64,000 bases of DNA from Paenibacillus planticolens (GCF_013141725.1 NZ_WHNZ01000064.1:205302-269301); one strand, 5' to 3'; shown: positions 1-8,833, numbered from the stretch's first letter. Translations and numbers: made by a program. The notes: generated by a model not told the origin, from the sequence alone.

Positions 1-694
1 CTTGCGTACGGGCAGCGCGGTATTCAATATAGTAAGAAGGATAGCCGACATTCGTAGCGGGTGCGTTCATCCCATCGCCGATAGCTCCTACATGCATGGT
101 GAAATTGATTCCATGCTTCAAGCAAGCCTCATAGATCGGATGATACATTTTATTTCCGTAAGGATGAGGCGAACCCGACGGAACATAAGCCTGAACCATT
201 CCGGGATGGGAGCCGAGCCTTTCGATTTCCCGAACCGATGCAGCTACATCGTGAATCGGCAGGTAGATGGAGCCTCTGAACCGGGGCTCCTTATCGAGCC
301 AATGCTCGATCGTATAATCGTTGAAAGCGGAACACAAGGCAGCCGAGTAATACGTATCGGCCGTGTTCGTGCTTGCTATAAATTCACCGGTCAAAATCCC
401 GTAGCGGATGTCGAAAGGATTCAAAAGCTGCTCGACCATGAAATCCAGATCCGAACCGGCAGGACCGCCGTTTGGAGGGAAGGAATCGGCTCTTTTTCCG
501 ATGTTGCCTCCGTTCAGCGTACCCGGCCCCCCGCCAAGACTCGGTCCCCACAGTTCAATACGCTCCCTGTATTTTCGCGGCAAGTAAGGGAACAGCTGCT
601 TAATGTCCTGAAAAGTATGATGGATATCGCAGTCAATAATTCCAACGCCTTTGCGTCCCTTTGTCTTCTTGGCCGTTGCTTCTATTAAACTCAT
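1..694 (-). CDS. Amidohydrolase-2 family metal-dependent hydrolase (3' end outside window)
   Basis: The minus strand is open from position 694 to the left edge, giving about 231 residues. Near the N-terminus it has a DCDIHH segment (about residues 21-26), the Asp-x-Asp/His metal-binding start typical of amidohydrolase_2 (PF04909-like) TIM-barrel hydrolases and decarboxylases. Further along are the barrel-like stretches FTMHVGAIGDG and YLPIHDVA. I chose the ATG at 694 because an AGGGGAG ribosome binding site lies 9 bases upstream; an in-frame ATG at 703 abuts that site and is less likely. The gene is divergent from the AraC-type regulator at 878, which may control it. Substrate is unknown. The large plus-strand frame over the same bases is a shadow. 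Confidence 0.8.
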   Translation of the reverse strand, partial: MSLIEATAKKTKGRKGVGIIDCDIHHTFQDIKQLFPYLPRKYRERIELWGPSLGGGPGTLNGGNIGKRADSFPPNGGPAGSDLDFMVEQLLNPFDIRYGILTGEFIASTNTADTYYSAALCSAFNDYTIEHWLDKEPRFRGSIYLPIHDVAASVREIERLGSHPGMVQAYVPSGSPHPYGNKMYHPIYEACLKHGINFTMHVGAIGDGMNAPATNVGYPSYYIEYRAARTQ

Positions 695-802
695 ATTTGT
701 CATCTCCCCTGCTATGTTTCGACACGATTGCAAGTGCATGTTCTACATCTCTATCATAAAACCTGAACGGCCCCTCCGAAAATGGTATTTCGCAATTGCG
801 GT

Positions 803-831
803 TTGTCATTTTGTAAGGTCGATGCTATACT
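803..831 (+). promoter_or_regulatory. Sigma-A-type promoter for the AraC regulator
   Basis: TTGTCA at 803-808 and TATACT at 826-831 are separated by exactly 17 bases, 46 bases before the ATG at 878. The divergent amidohydrolase starts at 694, so the 183-base gap holds the regulatory region of both genes. Confidence 0.7.
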
Positions 832-877
832 TTATCCTACTCACAACAAACCGTTTTCTGGAGGTGCGGACGAAAAC

Positions 878-1765
878 ATGGGCAAGCGGCAGCATCCTGA
901 CAACTATGAGGAATCACGCCATTATGTTGTAGACGAGTTGGCCTTGAATGGCGGCTTATGGCCGGTACGGATGGGACGCATGAAAGCAGACCCGGATCAT
1001 CGCTTCCCCCAGCGGATAATTGATTATTACGCATTGCATTTTGTTATGAACGGGAAGGTCCGTCATCTCTTCGGAGAACAGCAGATCGAGCTAGTCAAGG
1101 GCGATGTTTTTTGTGCATATCCGGGTGTCGTCTACCACCATTCCATTGTTCCGACCGACCAACCCTTGGAAATGATTTGGGTTTCCATCGATGGCGGGCA
1201 AACTCCGCTGCTGCTCGAGAAAGCCGGCTTCCGTCCATCTGCCCCTTATCTCCCTGGCGTGATCGGTAAAGAGCTCGAAACATCGCTCGTTCATCTGTTC
1301 AGTCAACAGGAAGATAACAGCAGCCGGAGACAAGTCGAATTGATTGCGGCTATCTACCGTATATTCGGACTGATGATTCCGCAAAAAAGCGCTGACAAGT
1401 TGGGTGCAGGACCTGCCAGCTGGATTCCCCGAAGCATAGAGTACATGAATATGCATTACACCGAAAATATCAACGTGCAAGACGTCGCCGCGTATATTTC
1501 CGTTCACCGGGCCTATTTCTCCAAAATATTCGCCGAACAGACCGGCATGACGCCCATTCAACATTTGCAAAAGCTCCGCATGGAGAGAGCGCTTCAGCTT
1601 CTGCAGCAAACACCGCATTCCATCACAGAAATCGCAATGACGCTTGGTTATCCCGATTTATACGCCTTCAGCCGGGCGTTCAGCAAACATTTTGCCGTAT
1701 CCCCGAGTAAACTGCGCGAACATGCTGCAAAGACCCGCGGTCAATCCGGAGCGTACACCGAGTAA
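878..1765 (+). CDS. AraC-family transcriptional regulator
   Basis: A 295-residue protein with a cupin-like ligand-binding N-terminal half (about residues 25-150; LHFVMNGKVRHLF and KGDVFCAYPG are typical) and a C-terminal double helix-turn-helix AraC domain (about 195-290; VQDVAAYISVHRAYFSKIF, TEIAMTLGYPDLYAFSRAF). I chose the ATG at 878 because GGAGGTG lies 11 bases upstream and a good promoter precedes it; the open frame extends to 782 but into promoter sequence. Being divergent from an amidohydrolase, it probably activates that gene in response to a small sugar-like ligand (inference). Confidence 0.88.
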   Translation: MGKRQHPDNYEESRHYVVDELALNGGLWPVRMGRMKADPDHRFPQRIIDYYALHFVMNGKVRHLFGEQQIELVKGDVFCAYPGVVYHHSIVPTDQPLEMIWVSIDGGQTPLLLEKAGFRPSAPYLPGVIGKELETSLVHLFSQQEDNSSRRQVELIAAIYRIFGLMIPQKSADKLGAGPASWIPRSIEYMNMHYTENINVQDVAAYISVHRAYFSKIFAEQTGMTPIQHLQKLRMERALQLLQQTPHSITEIAMTLGYPDLYAFSRAFSKHFAVSPSKLREHAAKTRGQSGAYTE

Positions 1766-1805
1766 GCCCGAGGGCCGTGTTCATAATTTTCACTCTCATT
1801 ACACA

Positions 1806-1853
1806 ATAAAAACCCCGCATCCTCTACAATTCGTAAACAGAGGAAACGGGGTA
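1806..1853 (-). terminator. Intrinsic terminator of ytoI-like gene
   Basis: The inverted repeat ACCCCGcaTCCTCT / AGAGGAaaCGGGGT (1812-1852) has a 13-base loop and one internal mismatch pair. On the minus strand it is followed by TTTTTATTGTG. It lies 25 bases after the stop at 1878 and may also end the convergent araC transcript. Confidence 0.85.
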
Positions 1854-1877
1854 TAGTTCAAATAAAAACTTTTACAA

Positions 1878-3206
1878 TTATAAAATACGCGCCGTAAACA
1901 TCGATCTAGCTACTCGCGTACCATTCGTTATGATTTCCATATCGATCTTGCAAAATCTGCGGCTCATTTCCACGATGGAAGGCACAATTTCGATGACGTC
2001 ATCGATTTGCAAAGGGATCAGAAAATAACTGGAAGAGCTGTCCAGAATAAGATCGCCTTTCTTGTGCTCCTGAACCGTTCTGTAAGCCGCACGAATCATA
2101 ATCGTTGTGAGCACACCTTCGGAAACCAGGCCTTCAAAGTTAGTCATTTGAGGGGTCACCGTTCCTCTGAAAAACAACTTGCCTTCCGCATCTCGAAGTT
2201 CATCGATCCCTGCGTAGATCTGCACTTCGAACGTTTCAGCGTTCTGAGGCTGCCTTTGCATATCCTGCATCGCCTTCATGACATCCTTGCGGCTTATGAC
2301 GCCGATCATTTTGCGCTCGTTATCGATAACGGGCAGAAGCTCAATACCTTCCCACACCATCGTATGCCCGGCAGAAGCTACCGATGTTTTCAAGTTAATC
2401 ATTAGCGGATTCGGTGTCATTAAGCTGCCAATGAGTTGATTCGGTTTAGCGCCTATGATGTCCTTGGTTGTAATCATACCGATCGGGACCTGATTCTCAT
2501 CGATAACCGGATATCGCGTATGCGTCGTTTCTTCGACCAGCTTTTGCATGTCTTTGACTGTGTTAGCAGCTGTTAGTGAGTAAATGAGACTATCTTTACG
2601 TACGATGTCATCAACGATCATAATCTTCTTCTTAATGAGGCGGTCTTCCATGGCTCGGTTAATCATTGTAGCAACTGTAAATGTATCAAAAGAACTGCCG
2701 ATAATCGGCAGCTGCAGCTCGTCTGCCAGTTCCTTCACTTCAGGCGTGGTATCAAATCCACCGGTAATCAACACGCCAGCGCCCTGACTAAGTGCGCACA
2801 TATGGGCTTGCACGCGATTGCCGACAATGAGCAAATTTCCTGCTTCAATATACTTCAGCATAGCTTCAAGCTGCATCGCGCCTATAACGAATTTGTTCAG
2901 TGATTTATGTATACCCGAAGAGCCGCCCAGTACAACGCCTTCCACCACATTCACGATTTCTGCGAACGTTAGTTTATCGATGACAGGCTCTTCTTTCTTC
3001 TCCATTCGGATCGTACCAATCCGCCGTTTCGTACTCACCAAACCGATATTTTCCGCTTCCTTAATGGCACGATAGGCCGTTCCCTCACTCACATCCAGGT
3101 CTTGAGCGATTTGCCGTACGGACAGCTTCGTGCCCACAGCCAAAGATTCAATATATTTCGTAATCTGTTCATGCTTCGTATGAAGCTCCGAATTGCCCGC
3201 GCTCAT
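1878..3206 (-). CDS. ytoI: YtoI-like HTH-DRTGG-CBS-hotdog regulator
   Basis: This 442-residue protein has the domain order of Bacillus YtoI. An N-terminal GntR-like winged helix (about 10-75; VRQIAQDLDVSEGTAYRAIKEAE) is followed by a DRTGG domain (about 80-190), two CBS domains (about 195-310; TRYPVIDENQVPIGMIT and ELLPVIDNERKMIGVIS) and a C-terminal hotdog/4HBT-like domain (about 330-440). CBS pairs usually sense adenine nucleotides and the helix suggests DNA binding, but its targets are not established. The ATG at 3206 is preceded by GAGGTG at suitable spacing. It is monocistronic, between the aceB terminator and its own terminator. Confidence 0.85.
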   Translation of the reverse strand: MSAGNSELHTKHEQITKYIESLAVGTKLSVRQIAQDLDVSEGTAYRAIKEAENIGLVSTKRRIGTIRMEKKEEPVIDKLTFAEIVNVVEGVVLGGSSGIHKSLNKFVIGAMQLEAMLKYIEAGNLLIVGNRVQAHMCALSQGAGVLITGGFDTTPEVKELADELQLPIIGSSFDTFTVATMINRAMEDRLIKKKIMIVDDIVRKDSLIYSLTAANTVKDMQKLVEETTHTRYPVIDENQVPIGMITTKDIIGAKPNQLIGSLMTPNPLMINLKTSVASAGHTMVWEGIELLPVIDNERKMIGVISRKDVMKAMQDMQRQPQNAETFEVQIYAGIDELRDAEGKLFFRGTVTPQMTNFEGLVSEGVLTTIMIRAAYRTVQEHKKGDLILDSSSSYFLIPLQIDDVIEIVPSIVEMSRRFCKIDMEIITNGTRVARSMFTARIL

Positions 3207-3263
3207 GGTTCACACCTCACTGAACTGTTCTATAACATTTAAATAATTATAGTATATCCAAAT

Positions 3264-3296
3264 AAAAAAAGACAGAAGCCTGAACAAGGCCCTGTC
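3264..3296 (-). terminator. Intrinsic terminator of the aceA-aceB operon
   Basis: Stem GACAG / CTGTC with an inner CCTTG / CAGG helix (3271-3296) is followed on the minus strand by seven T residues (3264-3270). It lies just after the aceB stop at 3310. Confidence 0.8.
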
Positions 3297-3309
3297 TCAA
3301 TCGCTTTAA

Positions 3310-4926
3310 TTATAAATACGAATACCCTTTTTCGGTTAAAAAAGATTCAAATTCAGGCGAAAGCGTCATTTTGCTAAAAAGCACATTCGCCAGATCGAAT
3401 TTCCTTTGCTGTAGTTCTTCTTCTCCAAGCTTCGCTCTGATCTTATCCAGCTCTTCACTTTGGATTTGCAGAAATAGTTCTCCCGTTACTTTGCGCCCGT
3501 CATCCAAAATCCCCAGAGGATGGTGAATCCACTGCCATAGCTGGGCGCGTGATATTTCCGCAGTTGCCACGTCTTCCATCAAGTTGTTGATGGGCACAGC
3601 GCCAAAACCACGCAGCCACGCTTCCAAATATTGAATGCCGACGCTAACGTTTGTCCGGATCCCGTTCTCGGTAATCGGGCCTTGCGGCACTTCCAGCAAT
3701 TGCTCGGCGGTAATCTCGATGTCAGATAGCTGCTTGCTAATTTGATTGGCTGACGGCATATGCTCATCGAATATCGCTTTCGCCACAGGTACTAATCCGG
3801 GATGAGCTACCCATGTGCCATCATGACCGTTCCTCACTTCGCGCAGCTTATCTGCGCTCACTTTGGCCATCGCTTCTTCATTCGCCACCGGATCATTCCT
3901 CACCGGAATTTGTGCGGCCATGCCCCCGATGCAAGGCGCATTCCGCTTATGGCAAGTCTGGATGGCGAGCAGCGAGTAGGCTTTCATGAAAGGTGATTCC
4001 ATCGTGACGAGCGCACGGTCGGGAACGATGACGTGAGGCTGCTTCTGCAATTTTTTAATATAACTAAATATATAATCCCATCGTCCGCAGTTCAGCCCTC
4101 CGCTGTGCTCTCGAAGTTCATACAAGATTTCGTCCATTTCGAAGGCCGCAAGGATCGTCTCAATAAGCACCGTTGCTTTAATCGTCCCCTGCGGAATTCC
4201 TAGTTCCTGCTGAGCAAACTTGAACACCTCGTTCCAAAGAAGCGCCTCCTGGTGGCTTTCCAACTTGGGCAAGTATAAATAAGGTCCGCCGCCTTGCTGA
4301 ATTAACCTCTTCGCATTATGGAAAAAGAAGAGGCCAAAATCAAATAACGAGCCCGAGACCGAGCGCCCATCTACCTGTACATGCCGCTCTTCCAAATGCC
4401 AGCCTCGAGGACGAACTTTGAGCACGGCTGTCTGATCTTGTAGGCTGTAGCTCTTTCCTTCCGGACTGGTAAAAGTGATCGTTCGACGAATAGCATCGAA
4501 CAGATTCACTTGACCATCCATCGTGTTGTTCCACGTTGGGGAGTTGGCGTCTTCAAAGTCAGCCATATAGATCAAAGCGCCTGAGTTGAATGCATTGATG
4601 ACCATTTTACGATCACCGGCAGGGCCTGTTATTTCGACGCGACGGTCTTGCAAATCCGCAGGGAGGGCTGCTATTTTCCAGTCACCGCTGCGTATCCGCG
4701 CAGTCTCGGGCAGAAAATCAGGCAGTACTCCTTCATCAAGAAGACGCTGCCTCAAATTACGCTGCTCCAAAAGCTCACGCCGCCTCGCTCCAAATGTTCG
4801 CTCAAGCAGCGCCACGAATGCTAGTGCCTCCGGGGTGAGAATCTTCTGCCATTCCGCCAAAGGGGCTTTGAGTTCAATTCCACTCGTTAGGGTTTGATCG
4901 AACAGTTTCCTCATCTCCTTAATCAT
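3310..4926 (-). CDS. aceB: Malate synthase A
   Basis: A 538-residue protein of normal malate synthase A length. It condenses glyoxylate with acetyl-CoA to malate, the second step of the glyoxylate shunt, in the cytosol. Recognisable stretches include MADFEDANSPTW, RPRGWHLEERH, TVLIETILAAFEMDEIL (catalytic barrel) and NGHDGTWVAHPGLVPVA. It follows aceA by 12 bases in the same direction, so the pair is one operon allowing growth on acetate or fatty acids. The start is slightly uncertain: the ATG at 4926 has no clear ribosome site and may be translationally coupled to aceA, while AAGGAG lies directly against the next ATG at 4914. Confidence 0.95.
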   Translation of the reverse strand: MIKEMRKLFDQTLTSGIELKAPLAEWQKILTPEALAFVALLERTFGARRRELLEQRNLRQRLLDEGVLPDFLPETARIRSGDWKIAALPADLQDRRVEITGPAGDRKMVINAFNSGALIYMADFEDANSPTWNNTMDGQVNLFDAIRRTITFTSPEGKSYSLQDQTAVLKVRPRGWHLEERHVQVDGRSVSGSLFDFGLFFFHNAKRLIQQGGGPYLYLPKLESHQEALLWNEVFKFAQQELGIPQGTIKATVLIETILAAFEMDEILYELREHSGGLNCGRWDYIFSYIKKLQKQPHVIVPDRALVTMESPFMKAYSLLAIQTCHKRNAPCIGGMAAQIPVRNDPVANEEAMAKVSADKLREVRNGHDGTWVAHPGLVPVAKAIFDEHMPSANQISKQLSDIEITAEQLLEVPQGPITENGIRTNVSVGIQYLEAWLRGFGAVPINNLMEDVATAEISRAQLWQWIHHPLGILDDGRKVTGELFLQIQSEELDKIRAKLGEEELQQRKFDLANVLFSKMTLSPEFESFLTEKGYSYL

Positions 4927-4938
4927 TGAGCTTTGCTA

Positions 4939-6219
4939 TTAATGGGCAAATTGCTCCTCTTCCGTAGAACCGGAAAGTGCCGTCGTGGAAGATGTTCCGC
5001 TCGTAATAACTAGTGAAACTTCGTCGAAATAGCCTGTTCCTACTTCACGTTGATGGCGTGTAGCTTCGTAACCACGAGATTCGCTGGCGAATTCCGTTTG
5101 CTGGAACTGAGAGTAAGCAGCCATTCCGTGATCTCTATAATCGTGAGCGAGTTCAAACATACTGTGATTCAGCGCATGAAAGCCTGCCAAGGTCACGAAT
5201 TGGAATTTATAGCCCAGCTTCCCGAGCTCAATTTGAAACTTTGCAATTGTAGCTTCATCTAATTTTTTCTTCCAGTTGAACGAGGGAGAGCAGTTGTACG
5301 CAAGCAGTTTGCCAGGAAATTTATCATGGATAGCTTCAGCAAAACGTCGTGCTTCCTCAAGGTTTGGCTCTGATGTTTCACACCAAATCATATCTGCATA
5401 AGGCGCATAAGCCAAACCGCGTGATATCGCTTGATCTAAGCCTTCATTCACATAGAAAAATCCTTCGGGCGAGCGTTCGCCCGTTAGAAACGGCCGATCG
5501 TTCTCATCAATGTCGCTCGTAAGAAGACTTGCTGCATTCGCATCCGTTCGGGCGATTAACACCGTCTCCACCCCCATTACATCAGCAGCCAGCCTTGCAG
5601 CGATTAGGTTTTTTACAGCCTGCTGGGTTGGCAGCAGCACTTTTCCGCCCAAATGGCCGCATTTCTTTTCGGAGGAGAGTTGATCCTCGAAATGGACGGC
5701 TGCTGCTCCCGCTTCAATCATGCCCTTCATCAGTTCAAATACATTTAGCGGCCCGCCGAAGCCAGCTTCAGCATCCGCTACGATAGGCAGAAAGAAGTCA
5801 ATACTCCCCTTGCCTTCCGCATGCTGGATCTGATCAGCGCGCTGCAGCGCCTGATTAATTCTTTTTACCACGCTAGGAACACTGTTAGCCGGGTAAAGAC
5901 TTTGATCGGGATACATATGACCGGATAAGTTCGCATCGGCGGCAACTTGCCAACCGCTTAAATAGATCGCTTTAAGGCCTGCTTTTGCTTGCTGCACAGC
6001 TTGGTTTCCTGTCAGAGCTCCAAGTGCGGGGACGAAGTCTTCTTCGTTAACCCGCTCCCAGAATTTACGGGCTCCCTGCTCAGCCAATGTCTGTTCAATC
6101 ACGACGGAGCCGCGAAGGCGAAGCACATCCTCCACCGAATAAGGCCGGGTTACCCCTGAGAATCGCTTGGAATTCCAGCTTGCTTGCAGTAGTTCGCGTT
6201 GATTCTGTTTACTCATCAT
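4939..6219 (-). CDS. aceA: Isocitrate lyase
   Basis: A 426-residue enzyme splitting isocitrate into succinate and glyoxylate, the entry step of the glyoxylate shunt. The catalytic signature KKCGHLGGK with its active-site Cys is at about residues 185-193, preceded by the metal-binding stretch VADAEAGFGG. I chose the ATG at 6219 because AAAGGAG lies 8 bases upstream; a GTG three codons earlier overlaps that site. It is followed by aceB and preceded by a 55-residue zinc-ribbon gene with the only good promoter upstream, so the three are probably co-transcribed. Confidence 0.96.
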   Translation of the reverse strand: MMSKQNQRELLQASWNSKRFSGVTRPYSVEDVLRLRGSVVIEQTLAEQGARKFWERVNEEDFVPALGALTGNQAVQQAKAGLKAIYLSGWQVAADANLSGHMYPDQSLYPANSVPSVVKRINQALQRADQIQHAEGKGSIDFFLPIVADAEAGFGGPLNVFELMKGMIEAGAAAVHFEDQLSSEKKCGHLGGKVLLPTQQAVKNLIAARLAADVMGVETVLIARTDANAASLLTSDIDENDRPFLTGERSPEGFFYVNEGLDQAISRGLAYAPYADMIWCETSEPNLEEARRFAEAIHDKFPGKLLAYNCSPSFNWKKKLDEATIAKFQIELGKLGYKFQFVTLAGFHALNHSMFELAHDYRDHGMAAYSQFQQTEFASESRGYEATRHQREVGTGYFDEVSLVITSGTSSTTALSGSTEEEQFAH

Positions 6220-6251
6220 TCTGTGCACTCCTTTATAGTGGATTTAGTTTT

Positions 6252-6419
6252 TTAAAAGGATACTTCCAGAAATCCGCTGCCGCCGCAAACAGGGCAAGTG
6301 TTTGGCCAAAGCACGCGGTCCTGACCAAACGGTATGCTCCCCCCCTCTTTGTGATAGTGCTCATTCGTACTTCCCATTTCTTCTAAATCGCCATTGCCTT
6401 GGCATGTTGGACAATCCAT
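6252..6419 (-). CDS. Small zinc-ribbon protein upstream of aceA
   Basis: A 55-residue protein with two CPxCxGxG-type knuckles (CPTCQGNG near the N-terminus and CPVCGGSG near the C-terminus), like one DnaJ cysteine-rich repeat folded on itself. ATG at 6419 is preceded by GGAGGAG at correct spacing, so it is a real translated gene although very short. It lies 33 bases before aceA and behind a strong promoter, so it is probably the first gene of the glyoxylate operon. Function is unknown; a zinc-dependent accessory or regulatory role is only a guess. Confidence 0.7.
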   Translation of the reverse strand: MDCPTCQGNGDLEEMGSTNEHYHKEGGSIPFGQDRVLWPNTCPVCGGSGFLEVSF

Positions 6420-6465
6420 CGTAATCTCCTCCAATGTATTAATACAGTTTTTTTTATTAATATAA

Positions 6466-6494
6466 TATATAACACATAAAAGATTAATGTTCAA
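6466..6494 (-). promoter_or_regulatory. Sigma-A-type promoter of the zinc-ribbon/aceA/aceB operon
   Basis: On the minus strand TTGAAC (6494-6489) and TATATA (6471-6466) are separated by 17 bases, about 45 bases before the ATG at 6419. The surrounding sequence is strongly AT-rich. Confidence 0.65.
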
Positions 6495-6595
6495 TAATGT
6501 TTTATAAAATAAATTATTTATTTAAATATACTATAACAATTAATGTTTCTGCTGAACCCTGCCTTTCACACCGTGGACCATGCTGGGCGTACAGA

Positions 6596-6629
6596 AATAG
6601 GCGTTCACCCCGTAGAGTGAACGCCTATT
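6596..6629. terminator. Hairpin after iolI
   Basis: A 13-bp perfect inverted repeat AATAGGCGTTCAC / GTGAACGCCTATT with an 8-base loop lies 46 bases after the iolI-like stop. The following T tract is weak on either strand (TTTCTGT on the minus strand), so termination is likely but not certain. Confidence 0.5.
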
Positions 6630-6674
6630 AAAACTTGACGAGAGCTTAAGCCATCGTTAAGCGGATTGTCTTCA

Positions 6675-7514
6675 TCATCCCCCGATAGGAAAGTATTTCC
6701 GTATTGCGTTCTCCGTCGTTTCTTTGGCGGTTTGTATCGTTCTTTCAATATCCCAGTCCCAATACTCCGGTCTGAACAATTCTACCGAAACCATTTCGCG
6801 ATAGCCGATCTCCTGCAGCGTTTGCAGAATCAAATCGAGATTGACAACTCCCAGCCCAGGCCATACGCGATGCTGATCGCGCAGCGCGCCCACCGGCAGA
6901 TCTTCGCAATCGTCGATATGGAATACGAAAATTTTGCCCGCATCCGCCTTCTGCAAATGTTCGATCTTGGAGTTCATCGCATGGAAATGGAAGCAATCGA
7001 GCACCACGCCGACATTGTCGCGATTCGCCGCTTGAACGATATCGTAAGCTTGGCCGAATGTATTCACCGAACAGTTCGGATAGCCGACAAACTCAAAGGC
7101 AAGGCCAGTCTGATAAGCTGCTGCTTGATCTGCCAAATCATGCAAAACGCGAACCGTTTCTGCTTTAATTTGTTCCTGCGTGTAATCCCCGATATCAAAA
7201 GTCGGTACGACAATAATTTTTTTACAGTTAATTACATTTCCTACTTCACATAAAAAGTGCAGATCGTCTTTAATTTGCTGGTAGCCTGGCTCGTCTCTAA
7301 AGCTAATAAATTCTAGCGCATTGAAAGCGTAAGGCTTTATTTTGCTTTTATCAAAAAACGCTTTTAAGTCTTCTACCGTATTTTCCTTCAAATATTCCTT
7401 TAATTTATCAAGACGGATTTCGATAAGATCGTAACCGTGCTTCTCACAATACGCCAAATCCAGCTGCAGAGTGGAATGCTTCATCGTTGTCGCTTGATTA
7501 AATGCTACTTTCAT
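6675..7514 (-). CDS. iolI: IolI-like inosose isomerase / sugar phosphate isomerase-epimerase
   Basis: A 279-residue TIM-barrel protein matching Bacillus subtilis IolI (about 278 residues) closely in remembered sequence: N-terminal MKVAFNQATT, CEKHGYDLIEIR, EFVGYPNCSVNTFGQAYDIV, NRDNVGVVLDCFHFHAM, FHIDDCEDLPVG and SVELFRPEYWDWD. IolI interconverts inosose isomers in inositol catabolism and uses a metal held by Glu, Asp, His and Glu residues that appear present (EFVG, DCFHFH, HIDD, SVELF). Family alignment supports the ATG at 7514 rather than the upstream one at 7535. No other iol gene is in view. A LacI regulator and operator-like palindromes lie directly upstream. Confidence 0.85.
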   Translation of the reverse strand: MKVAFNQATTMKHSTLQLDLAYCEKHGYDLIEIRLDKLKEYLKENTVEDLKAFFDKSKIKPYAFNALEFISFRDEPGYQQIKDDLHFLCEVGNVINCKKIIVVPTFDIGDYTQEQIKAETVRVLHDLADQAAAYQTGLAFEFVGYPNCSVNTFGQAYDIVQAANRDNVGVVLDCFHFHAMNSKIEHLQKADAGKIFVFHIDDCEDLPVGALRDQHRVWPGLGVVNLDLILQTLQEIGYREMVSVELFRPEYWDWDIERTIQTAKETTENAIRKYFPIGG

Positions 7515-7591
7515 AATAGACACCGCCTTCTTCATTTTGGGAAAAACTGCACGGATGCCATACGAGCCTTACTTATTGCTCATCTCAAATT

Positions 7592-7609
7592 AGGGTAATC
7601 GATTACCCT
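7592..7609. promoter_or_regulatory. Palindromic LacI-type operator upstream of iolI
   Basis: AGGGTAATCGATTACCCT is a perfect 18-bp palindrome with the central CG typical of LacI-family operators. It lies 78 bases upstream of the iolI-like start and 229 bases after the stop of the LacI-family gene. Confidence 0.6.
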
Positions 7610-7700
7610 TTATGATAAATTTTTTTGAGGATAAACACCGCATCCCCCTATTAAAGCTTTGTTTCTTCTGAATATTAACTTTGTAACCCCTTCCATTTGG

Positions 7701-7728
7701 GTTAATCGGTATGGTTAATCGGTTACCT
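7701..7728. promoter_or_regulatory. Second operator-like site with repeated GGTTAATCGG
   Basis: GGTTAATCGGT at 7701-7711 and GGTTAATCGGTTACC at 7714-7728 repeat the core of the palindrome at 7592-7609. With that site they suggest two or three binding positions in the 323-base gap between the LacI-type gene and iolI. The rest of the gap shows nothing coding. Confidence 0.45.
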
Positions 7729-7837
7729 TATTGAAGTTATTGTATCTCACAGATTATTCTTTTTGCAACCGTTATCTTTTTGGGGGATATACATATTTTT
7801 CGGTGGCGGTGGAAAGAGAGGGGAGTTGCTTGAATAT

Positions 7838-8833
7838 TTAAATCGCCGACGTAGAATCGCGAACCACTAAGTGAGGCAGCAAAAGAATTCGCTGCTTAAT
7901 GTCGTCATTTCCTTCAATTTTATGAATAATTAAATCCATCGCTTTCTTACCAAGATCGCTGACAGGCATCGCTACAGAAGTAAGCTCGGGTGATACAATT
8001 GAGCACATTGGCGTGTTATCAAAACCAATAATAGACAACTCCTGCGGGACAGCAATCTGATGCTTTCTCGCAGCCCGCATTACGCCGAACGCCATCAAAT
8101 CATTGGTACCAAATATAGCGGTTGCCCGGTTCGCCGAACTAAACAGCTTCCCTGCTGCATGTTCAGCATCCTCCATTTTAGTTCCGCCTATTTGAATAAA
8201 CTTCTCGTCGTACGGGAGCTCTGCTTTTTGCAAGGCAAATTTATAACCCCTAATGCGTTCGTGGCTGCTGACAGTATCCTCGGCAACGATCCCAATACGC
8301 TTGTGTCCGAGTGATATTAAATGCTCCGTTGCGATAACTCCGCCAAAGCAGTCGTCGACCGTAACACTATCTACTAAAATATCCTGCTTCTCATGAGCAA
8401 AAAGAACGATCGGCACTTTATCTTCCAACAATTCTTTAAGAAGCTCTTCATTTTTAAATTGGGATGCGATAATAAAACCGTCAACCTGCTTATTTCTCAT
8501 CAGAGAAATATGTCTGGCTTCTTTGTCCGGGTTATCGTCTGTGCAGCACATCACGACACTAAAGCCTTGCTCTTGGCCGCGATTCTCAATATGCTTCAGA
8601 TATTGTGCGTAGACCGGATTTTCCACATCAGGAATTAGTAACGCAATCTGAAATGTTCCCTTTCCCTTCATCGCAGAGGCTAACACATTAGGCTGATAGC
8701 GAAGATCTTCCATGATTTCTCGAATTTTTATCTTTGTCTTCTCACTGATTCTCCCCGAGTTGTTCAAAACTTTGGAAACAGTAGCCGTCGATACTCCTGC
8801 AGCTTTAGCGATGTCATAGATGGTCGGCTTCAA
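7838..8833 (-). CDS. LacI-family transcriptional regulator
   Basis: A 331-residue regulator with an N-terminal LacI helix-turn-helix (TIYDIAKAAGVSTATVSKVL, residues about 4-23, plus hinge) and a periplasmic-binding-protein-like ligand domain (about 62-325; IALLIPDVENPVYAQYL, FGTNDLMAFGVMRAA, IIGFDNTPMCSIVSPELTSV). I chose the TTG at 8833 because AGGAG lies 8 bases upstream and family alignment starts there; the longer frame runs into the intergenic region. It is co-oriented with iolI and two operator-like sites lie between them, so it probably represses iolI (inference). Confidence 0.88.
   Translation of the reverse strand: MKPTIYDIAKAAGVSTATVSKVLNNSGRISEKTKIKIREIMEDLRYQPNVLASAMKGKGTFQIALLIPDVENPVYAQYLKHIENRGQEQGFSVVMCCTDDNPDKEARHISLMRNKQVDGFIIASQFKNEELLKELLEDKVPIVLFAHEKQDILVDSVTVDDCFGGVIATEHLISLGHKRIGIVAEDTVSSHERIRGYKFALQKAELPYDEKFIQIGGTKMEDAEHAAGKLFSSANRATAIFGTNDLMAFGVMRAARKHQIAVPQELSIIGFDNTPMCSIVSPELTSVAMPVSDLGKKAMDLIIHKIEGNDDIKQRILLLPHLVVRDSTSAI

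Noticed and set aside
2..688. Plus-strand open frame of 228 codons at the left edge
   Set aside because: The minus strand over the same bases encodes a coherent amidohydrolase with a good ribosome site; the plus frame has no family pattern.
1091..1618. Minus-strand frame of 175 codons inside the araC gene
   Set aside because: It is antisense to clearly recognisable AraC domains and has no ribosome site.
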